DNA from: Cladorrhinum sp. PSN259
Taxonomy: Eukaryota; Ascomycota; Sordariomycetes; Sordariales; Podosporaceae
DNA: 64,000 nt
NCBI GenBank assembly: GCA_033725935.1
Contig: MU867060.1
Location: forward strand, 1,144,922-1,208,921
Direction of reading: 5' to 3'
Shown one piece after another: positions 13,549-27,100 of the stretch. Below the pieces are notes generated by a model that made no database searches, was not told where the DNA came from, and saw only the letters and a program-made list of their open reading frames with translations. The position numbers and the translations under genes were made by a program. Position 1 is the stretch's first letter; each line of letters starts with the position of its first letter.

Positions 13549-13643
13549 TACCATCAGTCCTACTTCCAACAGCTACACACACATACACAGCTAGCTAAGC
13601 ATTGGAAGGCCAACATCAGCATCGACACACGCCGTCAACACCC

Positions 13644-14944
13644 ATGATGACGATGACCATAGACACCAGCAGCCAACACCGCTTCGGACACTCAAACTTC
13701 GACCACATGTCTTCCTACTCGAGCCATCCTCACTTCACAAACCCGTGGACTCCGTCGTCCTCTTCGGCCGCAGGTCCCGGGTCTGGGTATGGCGGCAACC
13801 ACGAGGTGCTCCCTCACCTCAATCTTAACAGCATCCCAAAACACCCTCAACAAGCAGCTCGAGGGAGCAGCAGCACCTCAATGCCGCCCTACGGATCTCT
13901 CCCAGTGTCTTCGGCAGCACCAGGTAGCGCTCCAATCCCAGACGTCTACAGCCGACCCCACGATCTGATGCCAATGTCACAAGACGTCCTGAGCATCAAC
14001 CGGTTACAGCACCCAACGACGACAGCCGCCTATGACACCTCAGCCTACACGACTTCTGCTTCTCCAGTAACAGCAACTTACGCCCCGTCCGCAACGCCTC
14101 CCCCGCCTTACGACTCCCTTGGCTACGCACCGGCTCCAATGGGCAGGGCGTTTGCTTCTATTGCTCCCGAGGACAGTGCGAGGAGGTACTCTCAGCAGTC
14201 AGTGGCGTCTAGCTTCATGGACCGAAACAGCTATGTCGATGACTACGACCGCCGAGCATTGCAACCAGACGACCGGAAGAGCTTTCAGGACGCACTGGAG
14301 GCGAGCCACGGCATGTTGTCAATGAGCCAGGACACCCCACGCAATATCTATGACGTTCGTGCTAGGCAACGGGGGTCGACAGACTCTTATGGCTTCCCCT
14401 CGCACTCAACCACCTCAAGTGTTTCATCAACTGGGTTCAGTGCCTACTATGGTGGTTCTGTGGACGGGTCAGTGAGCGACTACTCTTCGGCAGCTGGCTC
14501 CGACATCGAGTCCGTGTCTGGACGGGGACACCCTAGGACACAAGGAATTACGCAAGGTGGAATCACTCCTGGAGTTATGATTGCTCAACCACCAGCACCA
14601 CAGTCCATGATGAGCTCCTTCAACTCCAAGCAGGCATCAAGCACGCAAAAGAGGCACAAGTGCAAGGTTTGCGATAAACGATTCACGAGACCAAGCTCCC
14701 TTCAAACACACATGTACAGTCACACTGGAGAGAAGCGTAAGTGCACCCATACACACAAGATGTTTTCACCCAGATTGCTAACCATTCCCGTGCAGCATAC
14801 AAGTGTGAAGTTGAGGGTTGCGGCAGGCATTTCTCAGTTGTCTCGAATCTGCGTCGGCACTCCAAGGTTCACAGGCACCAACACCAAGGACAAACAGATA
14901 CCCCTTCAGACACGGGATCCGAGGACCATCAATACTCAGAATAA
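13644..14944 (+). CDS. flbC: C2H2 zinc-finger transcription factor, FlbC-like (two exons)
   Basis: Exons 13644-14736 and 14796-14944, with a 59-nt intron (GTAAGT donor, CTAAC branch, GTGCAG acceptor), give 413 residues. ATG 13644 is used because the frame is open upstream only through a TTG codon. The protein is rich in Ser, Tyr and Pro, with low complexity up to about residue 330. Two adjacent C2H2 fingers follow: HKCKVCDKRF...H...H (about 337-362) and YKCEVEGCGRHF...H...H (about 366-391), joined by a TGEKP linker that the intron splits and splicing restores. The C-terminal finger pair with the RPSSLQTHMYSH and SVVSNLRRH helices matches the FlbC (Aspergillus) / FLB-3 (Neurospora) family, regulators of asexual development. 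Another C2H2 conidiation factor (CSP-1/Nrg1 type) is the main alternative but fits the helices less well. Without splicing the frame runs past the second finger into junk to 15089. Confidence 0.88.
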
Positions 14945-17900
14945 AAATCTTTATATCATCCAGATTCTCATCTACACACGAACACGACGATCGATAGACT
15001 ACGTCATTGTAATCAATTTTCATCCTTTTCTCCGGTTAGCTCCCTCGTCCCAGGAGAGACGAGGTAGGAGACGATACCCTCATGGATAGGCGTTTTTGAG
15101 GCTGTGGTTCCTGGGGTATTACGACGAGACCCATCATTCTGTACTGTCGCTTTTGCACATCGATTTTGTAACGTTTACATTTATCTCGCCAAAAAAGCAA
15201 GTTTGGGAGCGGCTAGTCTGGGTTTACGGAGCATGGATATTTTCACTTTTTTTTTTTTTCCAAGGACACGACATACACGAGATGTCCCGGGGCGACACAC
15301 GGCATGTGGGTAGATATAATCTCTTGCGATGACGAAGGAACGGCTATTTCCTTTTTCTCTTCATTTCTTGGGTCGAAAAAGAGGCTACTGAAGCAAGCAG
15401 GAGAATTGCATCACGATATTATTACCAACTAAACATCTTACATACTTACCTACTACCTACATACCTAAAACTTAATCATGTATTATTGTTGTATCAATTG
15501 AAAACATAACCCTGGAACCTTGCATACCTTGTACACTGATTCCATCATTGATTCCTTCCAAGCTGTGTAGCACACGAGCGACAGAGGCACATGTCCGGGT
15601 CGCACGCTGGAAACGTGGCGACAGGGCGTGAACCCCCCCATATCTGGGCCCCCCAAGCTCAAGATAGCAATGAAACCCGACGTCCATCCCACCTAGTCCG
15701 AATTGACCCGCAGGCGTGAGGACACGGAAGGCACATCATCGATGGCACCAATGAAACTCTGATATCACTTTGCTCTTTCTTATCCACAATTCATCTACGC
15801 ACGAGTTTCAGGACAATTGGTCCACGCACGACATCTGTCTTTCTCCATTACCGTGGCGACATTTTAACAGGCACCGCAGCAGTTTGTGTCTGACCTGAGT
15901 ATTGTTTTTGGGGTACAGCTCCAACATTTGACATGGTTGGTTGGGTGCCATGATCGACACGCAACGGCCTGCCTTACCACACACACTCTCGCACTTTACT
16001 CCTCTGCCCGCCTTGCGTGATTCGCCTGTCACAACGGCAAGGGCATCTATGCTTCTACACCGCTCTACATCCCTGGCCGGCCAGCGTGAAAAGTAATCAC
16101 GGTGATGTAGCTCCGTCTCCTCATGCATTGAGGCGGGAGAGAATGTGCCATGCTAACGTGCTGACAACACCGCAGTTTCCTGCTGATCCCCCGATCCAAG
16201 AGATCAACGGCCATCCCCTTAAGACACCTGCCTTGTCCATTCGAGGCTTCCAATTGCCGACTTGGGTGCTTGGGATGTACAGGGCGGACACGAGCTGAGT
16301 GTGGAGGGCGGCCGGCATGAGCAGCCAAAAAAATCCCCGACGACATCATCTGCCAGATCCCACTCAGCAAGCCCCATTTGGGGGTCGACCGATCTCGCTC
16401 TTGGGACGAAGAGGGCCATGGGCAATGGGCAACGGGGTCGGAGAGAGAGAGACGAGACCGGAATGGGAGATCTTCACTTTACACCCCTCCTCGCCAGCAC
16501 CTGCCACATAGGCTTGACCTTCCCCAGATTTGCTTCGCTGCACCGACGGGACCCAGGTTGCGAGATAACCGCGGTTCCAGTACAGCATGAGCAGCATCGT
16601 CACTGAGCACATGGGCCTTGAAGCGTTCCAGAGGAGGCAAAAATCGCCGAAAAAGGAGACAAGCGAAATGGGGCTTGATCCCCCGACCTCGTACAGCGGG
16701 TGAACTTGGCAGCAGCGGATGTGTTCAGAGGCACTGTTCACTGCGCTGGCAGGAATTCAATTCACCCCCTCCCCTGTTGAGGACCTTGAAGGCTGTGTTT
16801 CATGTGTGCGAATCTTAGTCTCGGCTCCAAGATCAGGGCTGCTAGGGGCTCTGATCATTGCCTTCAAAGGCAAGAGCTCATGACGCTAGCATTGCTATGG
16901 ACGTACTGCTGGCAACCCAGTGATTAGGGACACCAAGGATCGATTGAGGATCATTAACCCGGGGTAAGGCGGTGCAACGGTTTATTGGGGTCCCCAACAG
17001 GGTAATGGCGACAACAACCATCTCGGTATTGTCAATAGTGGAGGAACAATCTGCAGATATTGGCACCGATATTTACAGGTCAAATCCTTACTTTTCGTGG
17101 ACCTCGCGACGCCGGTTCAGAACCAGGCCGAAGATTGAAGTGACGTCCATCAAGCAGGAAACAAGAGGCTGGATGGTGGGACGGTTCCCCAGTCGACAAT
17201 GATGACGCACTTGGAACGAGGCAAAAGCTGGTTGTTGCCATGTTTGGGTTGCAAAGGACCGCAGGTGTTGATATCACCGTGTGGCTTACCCCCGGTGGAC
17301 TGGAAACTGGAAACGGGCAGCATGTGTCTGGCTGATATCATCATCTTCAAACGTCACTGTGCGGTGCGGTTGGTAGGTGGGGGCGGAATTGTAGGAACGA
17401 ACCCCGCCAAAATGACGTTGACTTGTATGAGGCTTTGGTTGTGGACGATTTATCTGGGAGAAATGATGTCGATGAAAACCAGGTTTTGGAAACTTGGCCA
17501 GCTCCGCCGTCTAATTGACTCAATTCAAGGATTGGTTGTGCGGCAACGTGCTGTGCTCCCTCCCCCACCACCGGTTGTGTCTCCAGTGATCTTCAGGGTC
17601 CTATTGCGGTTCACACACACACACACTGTATAGCCAAGGATACCAGTTTAGCTTCCCGGAATTACGAAACATTGGGTATCTTGTTGGATATGAAAAGGAC
17701 CAAGCGACCAACATCAACGACGACAAGCAGAAAAAAACACAGTCGAGGGTCCCCGTCACAGTGGAGCGCAGAAGTGTGTTCGGCGACCTCAACCACCACC
17801 CCCCTCCCAGATGCCGCGATTTGGCCCTCCATCCAACCAAAACTTGCGCAACGACGGTCGGATACCGCGGCGGCCTTCCGTCATGTCATCAACAATAACA

Positions 17901-18633
17901 GGGCAGGGGATGAGATCTCATCACCCCAGCTGCAGCACCCGAGCAGAGAGATTGATAAGACAAGGCCATTGTGCGTTGTGTGCCAGTGGTGTGGTGTGAA
18001 GTGAGTTGTCGACGATGCATAGGCAGGAACGAAGACCCGTCGTCAAATTAGTGCCCTGGGCGGGGCTGTATGACGTCACATTAGCATTTCGTCCCCACCT
18101 GTTTACTTGATTTCCGGATTGACTGCTAAATACACTAGGGGCCTGCTAAAAGAGCAAGAATGGTAGGGCATCCAGCGACCATGTTGTCGAGATTCAATTT
18201 CTGCCCGCATTCATTTCAATTGAGAAAGTAAATAACGAGTAAACAGCGATAGATATCTTTGCTTTTGGGTGATTATTTTTTTTTTTCAAGGGTAGGGTTA
18301 TGTAACTTGCAGATCAATCAGTTTTGTTTGAAAAAGAATTATTTCCGAAAACCCATGTTCCCTGTTCAATTGAAAGACTTGTATGTTTTTTTTCACGTAT
18401 CGTGTAAATTTGTATTTACAACAGTTACAGTTATAGTTACAGTTACTGTGAAGTGAAGTGAGCCGCGCCAATGCTGAAAAAGGGAGGAAAAGACCGCAGT
18501 TACATTCGACTACGGTTAGGTATAATGCATGTTGCTGTACCCGCATATAATTGTTTTTTTCGTTCCTATTCCCGAGGAGCTTTGTTTTATGGTATTTTGC
18601 TTAAACACGGATACCTATCCCATAATTATTGTT

Positions 18634-18637
<4 letters not shown>

Positions 18638-18666
<29 letters not shown>
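18638..18666. repeat. (TG)n dinucleotide repeat
   Basis: Perfect TG alternation over 29 bases in a T-rich noncoding stretch. Confidence 0.9.
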
Positions 18667-18669
<3 letters not shown>

Positions 18670-19032
18670 GTAAAGATTTGGGTCTGCTTGTTCTGAACGT
18701 ATGTATGTACTGTTGTGTTTTTTGTTTTTTGTTTTTTGTTTTTTTTTGTTTTTTGACTTTACTTTTTTGAACTTTCTTTTTGGTAATGTAAGTTATTTCA
18801 GTAGCAAGGGTTATGGGGTTGGGTGTCGTCGTCTATGTAGTATTTTTGTGGTTGTTGTAATGCGGAAGACTCCACAAGGGTTTAACGAAAAAATAAAAAA
18901 AATAAAAAGGAGGCGCAGTTGAGAACGTGCAGAATCTGAAACGGGGTGGATGAGATCATTTTGTTTTCTTTGGGGAAGAGAGGGGGAGGGGGAGGGGGTT
19001 TGTCGGCACCGGGGGTTACGGGGATTGATGAC

Positions 19033-19070
19033 GGATGGATGGATGGATGGATGGATGGATGGATGGATGG
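19033..19070. repeat. (GGAT)9 tetranucleotide repeat
   Basis: Nine perfect GGAT units plus GG, followed by several imperfect copies of GGATGTCAGTG up to about 19130 that form a degenerate short minisatellite. Confidence 0.9.
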
Positions 19071-22000
19071 AAATGGGGGTATGTCAAGTGTCAGCGGATG
19101 TCAGTGGATGTCAGTGTGGATGTCAGTGTGTTCAATTAATATCAGGTAAAAGGTAATATAGGACATGGGGGATTTTTTTGATGGATGCAACAGAAAGTGA
19201 CAAGTGACACTGTTTCTCTTTTTTTTTTTGCCATTTATTTTTTTTGGTCGTGGGGCCGGGGTGTCAGGTAGGGGTAGGTAGGTTAGGGATGGAGGGGGGC
19301 GCCCGAGGGTTGCAAAGTGGCAGGGTGGCATATTAAACCTGGGGTAAATTATATGAGCGAGGGGGGGGATATCACACTCGTATATTCAAGGTTTATCTGT
19401 CTTATGACGAAGGGTTGTTTGTGTCTTCAAGAATTAAAGGGGACTTTCAGAGAGTATACCATAGTAAGTTTGCCAATGTTGATAAATGACGCAAGCGAGG
19501 GACGGGATATATTCAAATGAGGAATTAGATGTTTTAGCCTTGATTTTGAAAGGATGAGTAAGGCTATTGTGTTATAAAAAAAGAAAGAAAAAAAGGAGAG
19601 GGAATTTTGAAGAAATGCCATGTTTTGAGAGCATGGGGATTTCCTGCATGGAGGATGTGTTGGAATGGAGGATCCTTGGGAAAATTTCGTTTTAAATATT
19701 AATGACTCCTTTTTTGGTGATGGCATGGGGGTTTTCTTTTTTCTTTTCCTAATGTGGCTTCTTGTGCAACATCTTTCATTGCGCCTTGTAATATATCAAT
19801 TGGCTGACTTGGGTGGTGATGGTCTGGGTGGTGTCAATTGGTGTGACGAGATGCATTAGATATTGGTAGTGTATTCACGACGAACATTTTCAATTCAAGG
19901 TTGTTACACACCTCAATTCGGAGCAGAAGGGATCGAGATGGAGGGAATGACCGCTGACAAAGGCAGACTTTCATTGTATTTACCGCTGCGTCGTAAGTGT
20001 ACGAAGTTTCCCTTCTCTCCTTTTTTTTGATATATGTATTTCTTTTTTATTCTTTTGGACTTTTTCCTACAAGGGTTCCTATTTGTGGACCAGGTTCCGA
20101 CCGATTCCGTTTTCCTTTTTTGCTAAACGCCACAGACGTCCTGCGGTAGGTAGCAATGAGCGGTCAACCGGAAGGATTTAAAGAGTACAAGAAGAAAGAA
20201 AAAGGAAAAAGTCGGGGGTGTTTGGTGTGGTAGGTTTTTTATCTGACGTGCAGATGTAATCTCTGTCATCTCTGGTTTGTGATTGATGGGAATTATCCAA
20301 TCTGGAATACTACACTACGCATACCTCTTTGCTGCACGTGTTTTTGCATTTGGTCTTGCTCGGATGGTACCTGCGGGATACAGTGTGAATTAGAGTTGGG
20401 GTGATGGAATGTTTCCGCTTTGGTTAAAATATACAAATAATATTATCGTTGTTGAACGAGGCAAAGAGTATTATTGGGCAGGAATTGAGGCGGCGGTCCA
20501 GCGTGACACTCCAGCCAGCCCTCCCTTTTCTGTGTTTATGTGTTGTACATACAGTTCAAAGGAAGATGGTGGTGTTGAGGATTTTGCCACTTGCGACCTT
20601 GCTTGAACTGAATTTGGCAGCTCAGCTTTTGTCATGGTGTCGGAATGGGGTGAGGCTGGCCGGCTTCATGGCTTGCTGTCGGTGCCTGATTGTACATAGC
20701 AAAAGGCTGACTTTCTCTCAGCTTCAGCTTCTGATATACCCGGATACCTTCCTCTTTAGGCTCGCTGTAGGGAGTTTGACGGAACCCGTGGCTGAGCATG
20801 TGTATGATACAGAACCCTGAGCAATATGGCAGCTCTGGTATTGTCCAGTTGTCAGCTGCTATGTAGATCGTCGACACGTAGACGAAGCTGATCTCAGGTC
20901 CCAACTGCTAAAGATCTGGAGGATGACCAGATCTATCCGGGCAAGCCGATCCTCTATCTCTTGCCAAATGCATCATGATAAATTGAAAGGAAAGGGGGCC
21001 CGCTGGAACCAGCCGAACCAAAACCTCGGGGATCGACAATCTGCCGAAGCCTCACCACCAAACCAAACCTTCTGCCGGGACTGATACTAGAACCGAAAAG
21101 CCTCTGCAAACATTGCTTGACAAGGTGACATGGTGGCTTGCTTGGTGAACGGCATGCCGTGCTTGCGTGGTCAGAACACTCGCATTAGTGAAGTTGCTCT
21201 GCATGTTTCTAGTCAAACATGGCCGGCCTCCCTGGCCTCCCCGGCGGCTCTTCGGAAGGAGAGAACATAAAATAGGGAGGGCGGAAAGGGTGGTGGTGTA
21301 GCATCCAGGCAACCTGTCCGAGGCGGGACGAAGGGTCGTCGTGATGAATTTGCTCCAGCCCCCTTGAATCTCGCTTTCTTTTTCCTCTCCTACCCTGCTA
21401 CCGGTTCAAATCTCTTCTTTTACATCGTGACACGTTTTCTGTATGACCATTCCACGCAGCGTGTTCAGTCGGGAAATAAACAAAACTCCCGTCGGGTGTT
21501 ACTTGTATGACTTTCCTTCCACATGTCTCTTGGTGTGACAGTCGTGAGAAGAAGAGCCGGGCCCCGAAGAGAGTTTCCCATGGCTGAGGTATGTTTGAGG
21601 CTCTTGTAGAGAGATAGGTCGCGCGTGTAAAAGAACCCTAGAGAATGATACCACCCAAGGCAACGCGCACAAACCCGTCTGTACACGCTTCACAGGCAGG
21701 GCAAACATCAGCCCATCAGCCCATCAGCCCATAACCACATCCATCCCACCACGGCAGTAGAAGGGTCTAGAACTTCTTACTTGTTACACATACGCTGTAT
21801 ATCCTCGTGTGTCTGATGAAGCATAGTAACATTCAAGGGCACACGGGCAGATTACCAAAAACAAAAATATTTGGTCAAGAATACGAGCCTGTTCACCGCA
21901 GCAGCGGCAAATTAAATCCAGTCAAGTAGTACTACAGTTAAAACGTACGTGTGTGTGTCTGTGATACAGTGAGCAACAGACAGACAGGGCACAGCAGCAA

Positions 22001-24119
22001 GCAAGCCCCTTCTGCGTGTGGCCAAAGTTGTGTACCAAACAACAAGAACAACAACAACAACAGCAATGCCAACTACGAACCTGCCAAAAGCGAACTAAGA
22101 TGGAGAAAGAAAAAGAAAAGAAAAGAAAGCCCGTGACGTAGGTAGATAGTTACGCAAGACTCAAACGGTTAGTTAAACTAGCGGACCAAACTGAAAAGTG
22201 AACTGTCCTTTTCTTGAAGCCTTTTCTTCCTCTGCTGCTGCTGCTTCTGCTTGCTACAAGTCAACTGTACTCTTTCTGCGTGTGATTCGAGTGATTAATA
22301 TCTTGGTGTTTAGGTGTTGCGACCTTCATGTGAGTGGGCAGGATCGGAGCAGTTCTGTAGCTTTGTAATAATAGTTGCCTACAACCAACCGGCCGGTCCG
22401 GTAGCTGACCTTCATTCCCAACAGACCTTCCGTAACCAGGACAGCTTTCAACATGATGTTGTGATTTGGCTAGCTAACTTGCTACTTAGGACTTGGAGTT
22501 AGATGATTTTCTCGGCTCTGAACAAATGGCCTTTTTGACGACCAAAGTAATATCCCTTCCTTCCCAACTCTAATTAGATAGGGATTTCAAGTTTTCTTTT
22601 CATGACAAGAATAATGGCAGAGGGCTTTATTCAACTCCGATTCATCCCAAAACGTCCTACGCAGCTCCGAAAGAAAATCAATATGAATTGAATGCAAGAG
22701 AGCAGTGACATTGGCTTGATGGGGAGAAGAAGAGGTTTGCGTCCGCGCCAAAGAATGAGCATGATCTATGTGTCTTTCCGATGTGGCAGTTGGATCGGAC
22801 ACATCCACACATACAAAACCTCACATAATAAAAATCGATTCGACGGACAAATAAAAACCATTACGCAGAAAGAAAGCACCAATTTGTAATTTTATTTATT
22901 TATATATATATATATATATTTTTTAAAAAAAAGGGTCAAAGTAAACAATGAAGCAAAACCAAACATTTTATAATAAAAACATAGGTTAACAGACAAAAAC
23001 CAAAAAAAACCCATCACAACAATCACAAAAACATGCAAAAACAACATCACGTATTATAAGAAACGAAAAGAAATCCTACTGCAGCTCCCATATAAACTAT
23101 TTATCACAAAGCTTATGAATAGTCAGGACAGGAAAAGAAGATATATAAGTCAAAAGACCCATCTTACTACAACAAACTCAAGTTTCCCTAATATATTACA
23201 CTGTACTGGAGCTCTTTCGTTTATCGTTTTACTCCCATAGATTATACATTGTTTTGTTATCCCCAATACATCAACGGAATAAAAGTTAATGTTTTTTTAT
23301 TGTTTTTTTTATTTGAGAAAATGAAGAGAAGAAATTCACAAGTATTGATTGATACCTAGACTAATAATACGTTTATCACCCTGTACAAAAATCCACAAAA
23401 CCTCCTCCCCCTTCAAAAGGATCCGACGACTTTTAAAGTAATCAAATATAATGATAATAATGAAAAAAAAACCAAAAAAACCTCTAAACAAAAGAAATTC
23501 AAGTCCCATAAAAACACTATAAGAAAATGTCCCAAACTTCTTTACTGAAAACTGCCGTGTAGGTGGGGGGCGAGGGAAGGAAAGCAAGAGAGCAGAAGAG
23601 AGAGAGAGGGAGAGAGAGAGAAGACGTTGCGCTTTTGTTTACTATCAAGCGATTTTTACCCCTGAATCAGACCCACAAACTCACACAAATCACTGAACTA
23701 CACACACACACATGAACATTTGCAATAAAATTTTAAAAAACAATCTTGAATGAAACATCATTCTATCCAACTTTGCACTCTTTGTAAATACTCTAGAAAC
23801 CCACTCTTCTTTAAATAAACAAGAACAAGCGTAGAAATATACAATACAAACAGATATACAAGGCCACCGCTGGACCACCACCAAACCTGTACCAGGAAGA
23901 ATAAAGGAAAATAACAAGGTGGAAACCAATAATAAAATGCCATGATATTTCTTTGCCTGCTTGCTTACTGACAACCACACCCCCTCCTCCTTCTCAGAAA
24001 ATCACTTTTTGAACTCTCTGTAGAAAACAACAAAAAAGGTACCCCATTCCAATCAATTCCTTTGCCCTTCCACCGCTTCGAAGCCATATCATTATACACC
24101 ACCTCCCTCCCGTCCTCTC

Positions 24120-27100
24120 TCAAAGCACAATCGCCAATTCCCCTCTATCAATGCCTTCCTCTGTCAAATTCGGATAATAGGGCACCATCGCATCAGCCGC
24201 GTGTACGTACGCATCGTTATACAACCTCCAATAAGGTGTCCTCACTTTCCTCGCCGGATGGAAGAGTCCCGCCCAGACGTAGTTCAACACTATGCCGGGG
24301 CCAACCGCCACTCTAATCGCCTCAATGGCCTCCACGATACGATCAATAACGTGGGGGCTGGTCTCAAAAAGATTAGGGTACAACAAGTTCAGCAAGTGAA
24401 CCATTGCGTCTTCGCAGCCCAGTCCCACCACGCCCAGAGCGATATGCTTCACCACCGACGCCGCCGTCTGTCTGTGCACCTGATCGCGATCAATCAGCGC
24501 ATCCTCAAGCAACGGAGTGACGGCATAAACATAATCTTTAGCCATCTCTCCAATGTACTCGAACAGGAACGAGAGCGATTTGAGCACACCATTCTGCACG
24601 TTCAGTTCTGGAACGCGATATTCATTCATCAACGCAGGCAAAACCGTAAATGGGGCGCAGGTCTCGGCCACAATACCAATGGCAACAGCCGTATTGACTC
24701 TTGACTGACGCTCCTGAACCCTCAGGTTGTTGAGAAGAGTAGCAAGGACATCTTGCGGACCAATAGCTTTAGCAATGAAACCAAACGTATTGTTTGCCGC
24801 GCGTCTGATTCCCTTCTTGTGAGCTTTGAGCATGTCGAGCAGCTCAAAGCAGATACGCATCCACTCGCGCGCGTTGACACTCTCCGGGCCCCGATCGGCA
24901 ATACGCCCGACGAGGTCAATAGTATTTTCTTGCACTTTTTCGTGTCTGTTTCGAAGAATGGGTGTCAAGCGGGGGAGCAGGTCCTTGATGGGTGGCTGCA
25001 TCTGGCTAATACCGACGACGGTGACGATCGACCTGAGAGCGCCTAGAATGGATCCAAGCACCTCGGGATATTCTTCACCGAGGTACTCGTATAGAACAAC
25101 ACCAAGCTTGCCCATCAGCGCGTCCTCGTTGCACTGCTTCATGACCATAGCAATCCGCGAGACGAGATCGGCCGCTTGTTGCCGGACCGTGGCTGACTTG
25201 TTGTTTAGACGCCAGAGGACAGTGCTGACAATCTGGGGCAGGTATGGCTTGCACCTGGTGCCGAGAGCGTTGACCACTGAACCAAAGCCGTTCAGCATGA
25301 TAATCTCCTCAACGCTTTGCTCCTGGAAGGCATGGAGAATGCCATCAATGAGCCGCTCCTCCAACCGTTCGCCGATATCTGCAGCACCTAGGGACGCTAC
25401 CATCCGCTCTACGGTTTCGACCGTCATTTTCCTATAAGCCTCGCTCTCGTCCTTGAGGTTGCCGACGATTCTCTCGAGAATTTCGCTGACACCAACCTTC
25501 TGGCCGATATCAACGGTGGTCTCGACCACTTGTCTGTAGTTGCGCTTATCCAGCGCCATCCGACGCACCCAAAAGTTTTTGAAAAACTCGTCCAGAACAT
25601 GCTCCTTGAGGTAACCGGCAGTGACACCGTCAGTAGCGGCGCACTGTGAGACTACCTTGAGCACCACCTTCTTCATTTCCTCATCTGGAGAGGCAAACTC
25701 TCGCAACAAGATCTCCATGATTTGACTTGTATAATAGTTGGCGTAGTCCTCGTCCATCAGAGGGATGATATAGCCGACGGCCTTGAGAAACCCAGCGAGA
25801 CCTTTGCCTCTCTGTTTACGGGCACCGGTCCATAGCGGGTTAAGAATCTCATCGAAGCTCTCGATACCATATGGGTTAGACGCCTCGGCCAAGGCAGCGA
25901 TGGCTAAACTAGTGACTGTTCGCACCTTGGTCTGCTCGTCGTTCAAGTTGGGTCCGATGCAGTCAACCAACTGCTTCAAGTGGGGAAGAACCGCGCAGCC
26001 CATCAGAATGGGAATCTGCTGGACAATCTTCACACCGGTGTGCCGCGCTTGCCATGACTTTTTGCTACGACAAACGGCCCCCAAAAAGGGAAGAAGGGCA
26101 GGAATACCAAGAGCCGAGGCCACAACAGCGAAGGCTCTCGCCGTGGTGTTTCTCACGTATTCATCCACGTGGTCGATATCTGGCCGCATAACACTAATCA
26201 TGGTGGCAAGACCTGCTGCTTTACTGAGGTTGGAGATAATCTCACGACCTTCAACACGTGCATAATAGTCCTGATCAATGAGCAGAGGCTCAATGACAAC
26301 CAGAATCTTGTGGACGTATGGGCGGACCATGTCGTCAAGTTTGTAGAGGATACGATCAATGACTTTGACGAGCAAATGACGCTCCTGGTCCTCCAGTGTC
26401 TTCTCCATGAGCAGAGGAAGAATCTGGTTGAAGAGCGGCCCGGCACCAAAGTTTCGTGCGTTATCTGTGAGTTGTCTGAGGGCAGTCTTCCTCATAGGAG
26501 GCGTACCATTCTTTACCTTGAGCAGTAAGCGCATGATCTTTCTTTCTTTCAGTTCCTCAACAGACAGGTCGTCTTCGTTGGATCCATCCGTCAACTTGCC
26601 GAAGTAGGTCATATCTTCTGGTTTAAAGAACTGAAGATCTCCGACACCAGGAATTTCCCTGGGAACTGCCTGGCCTGAGAGCCGCACACTGTCTGGATCT
26701 TGCATCATGAAACCGGTAGCTGGAGTGGGCGCCGACGCCAGTTTGTGGGTTGGTGCCGAGACCGGTGCGTATCCCGGTGGTGGCTCCAGAATCTTATAGC
26801 CCTCCTCGATGCCCGGAAGCATTGCATCCAACTCCTCGTCGCTGAGCGGCATGTAGCGCCCAGCATCATTGCCAAAAGCGGTAGGAATGGGGGCTTGTGA
26901 TGGGTGCATAGGAGTGGCAAGGCCGATACTGCCGACTGGGGTGGCAGATGGAGCCTGATCCCACCTCGACCTCTTCTTGGGCTCTACCCCATCCACACCA
27001 GGTACTGGTACCGAAGGTGCTTGATCCCATCGTGACCGCTTCTTTGGCTCTGCTGGAGCAGGGGTTGGCTCAGCAGCAGTGTCGGTCGAAGCAACATCCC

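Larger units (their letters stand above)
5101..13643. other. Long gene-free region upstream of flbC-like gene
   Basis: About 8.5 kb of roughly balanced base composition without a convincing gene on either strand. Open frames are at most about 100 codons, apart from one of 215 codons at 11195-11842 that runs through T15 and has no protein-like composition. I see no paired splice signals joining conserved segments, no tRNA arms and no transposon ends. It holds a (GAT)15 repeat at 6833-6877 and several T runs. The last few hundred bases, ending in an A/C-rich CAA-repeat leader, look like the 5' UTR of the flbC-like gene. The rest may be an extended promoter or may contain noncoding transcripts, which sequence alone cannot show. 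Confidence 0.5.
14945..24119. other. Long gene-free region between flbC-like gene and SF3B1 3' end
   Basis: About 9.2 kb with no supportable gene. Open frames are short (largest 144 codons at 17199-17633) and show no domain or protein-like composition. AT-rich, T-rich parts (about 18240-20110 and 22860-24060) alternate with balanced parts. Simple repeats occur at 18638-18666 (TG) and 19033-19070 (GGAT), and an A/T tract lies near 22895-22930. The stretch next to 24120 is probably the 3' UTR of SF3B1, which is read on the minus strand. Confidence 0.5.

Noticed and set aside
14737..15089. Extended reading of the flbC-like frame to 15089
   Set aside because: It reads through the intron and loses the second zinc finger; splicing restores TGEKP and the full finger with a stop at 14944.
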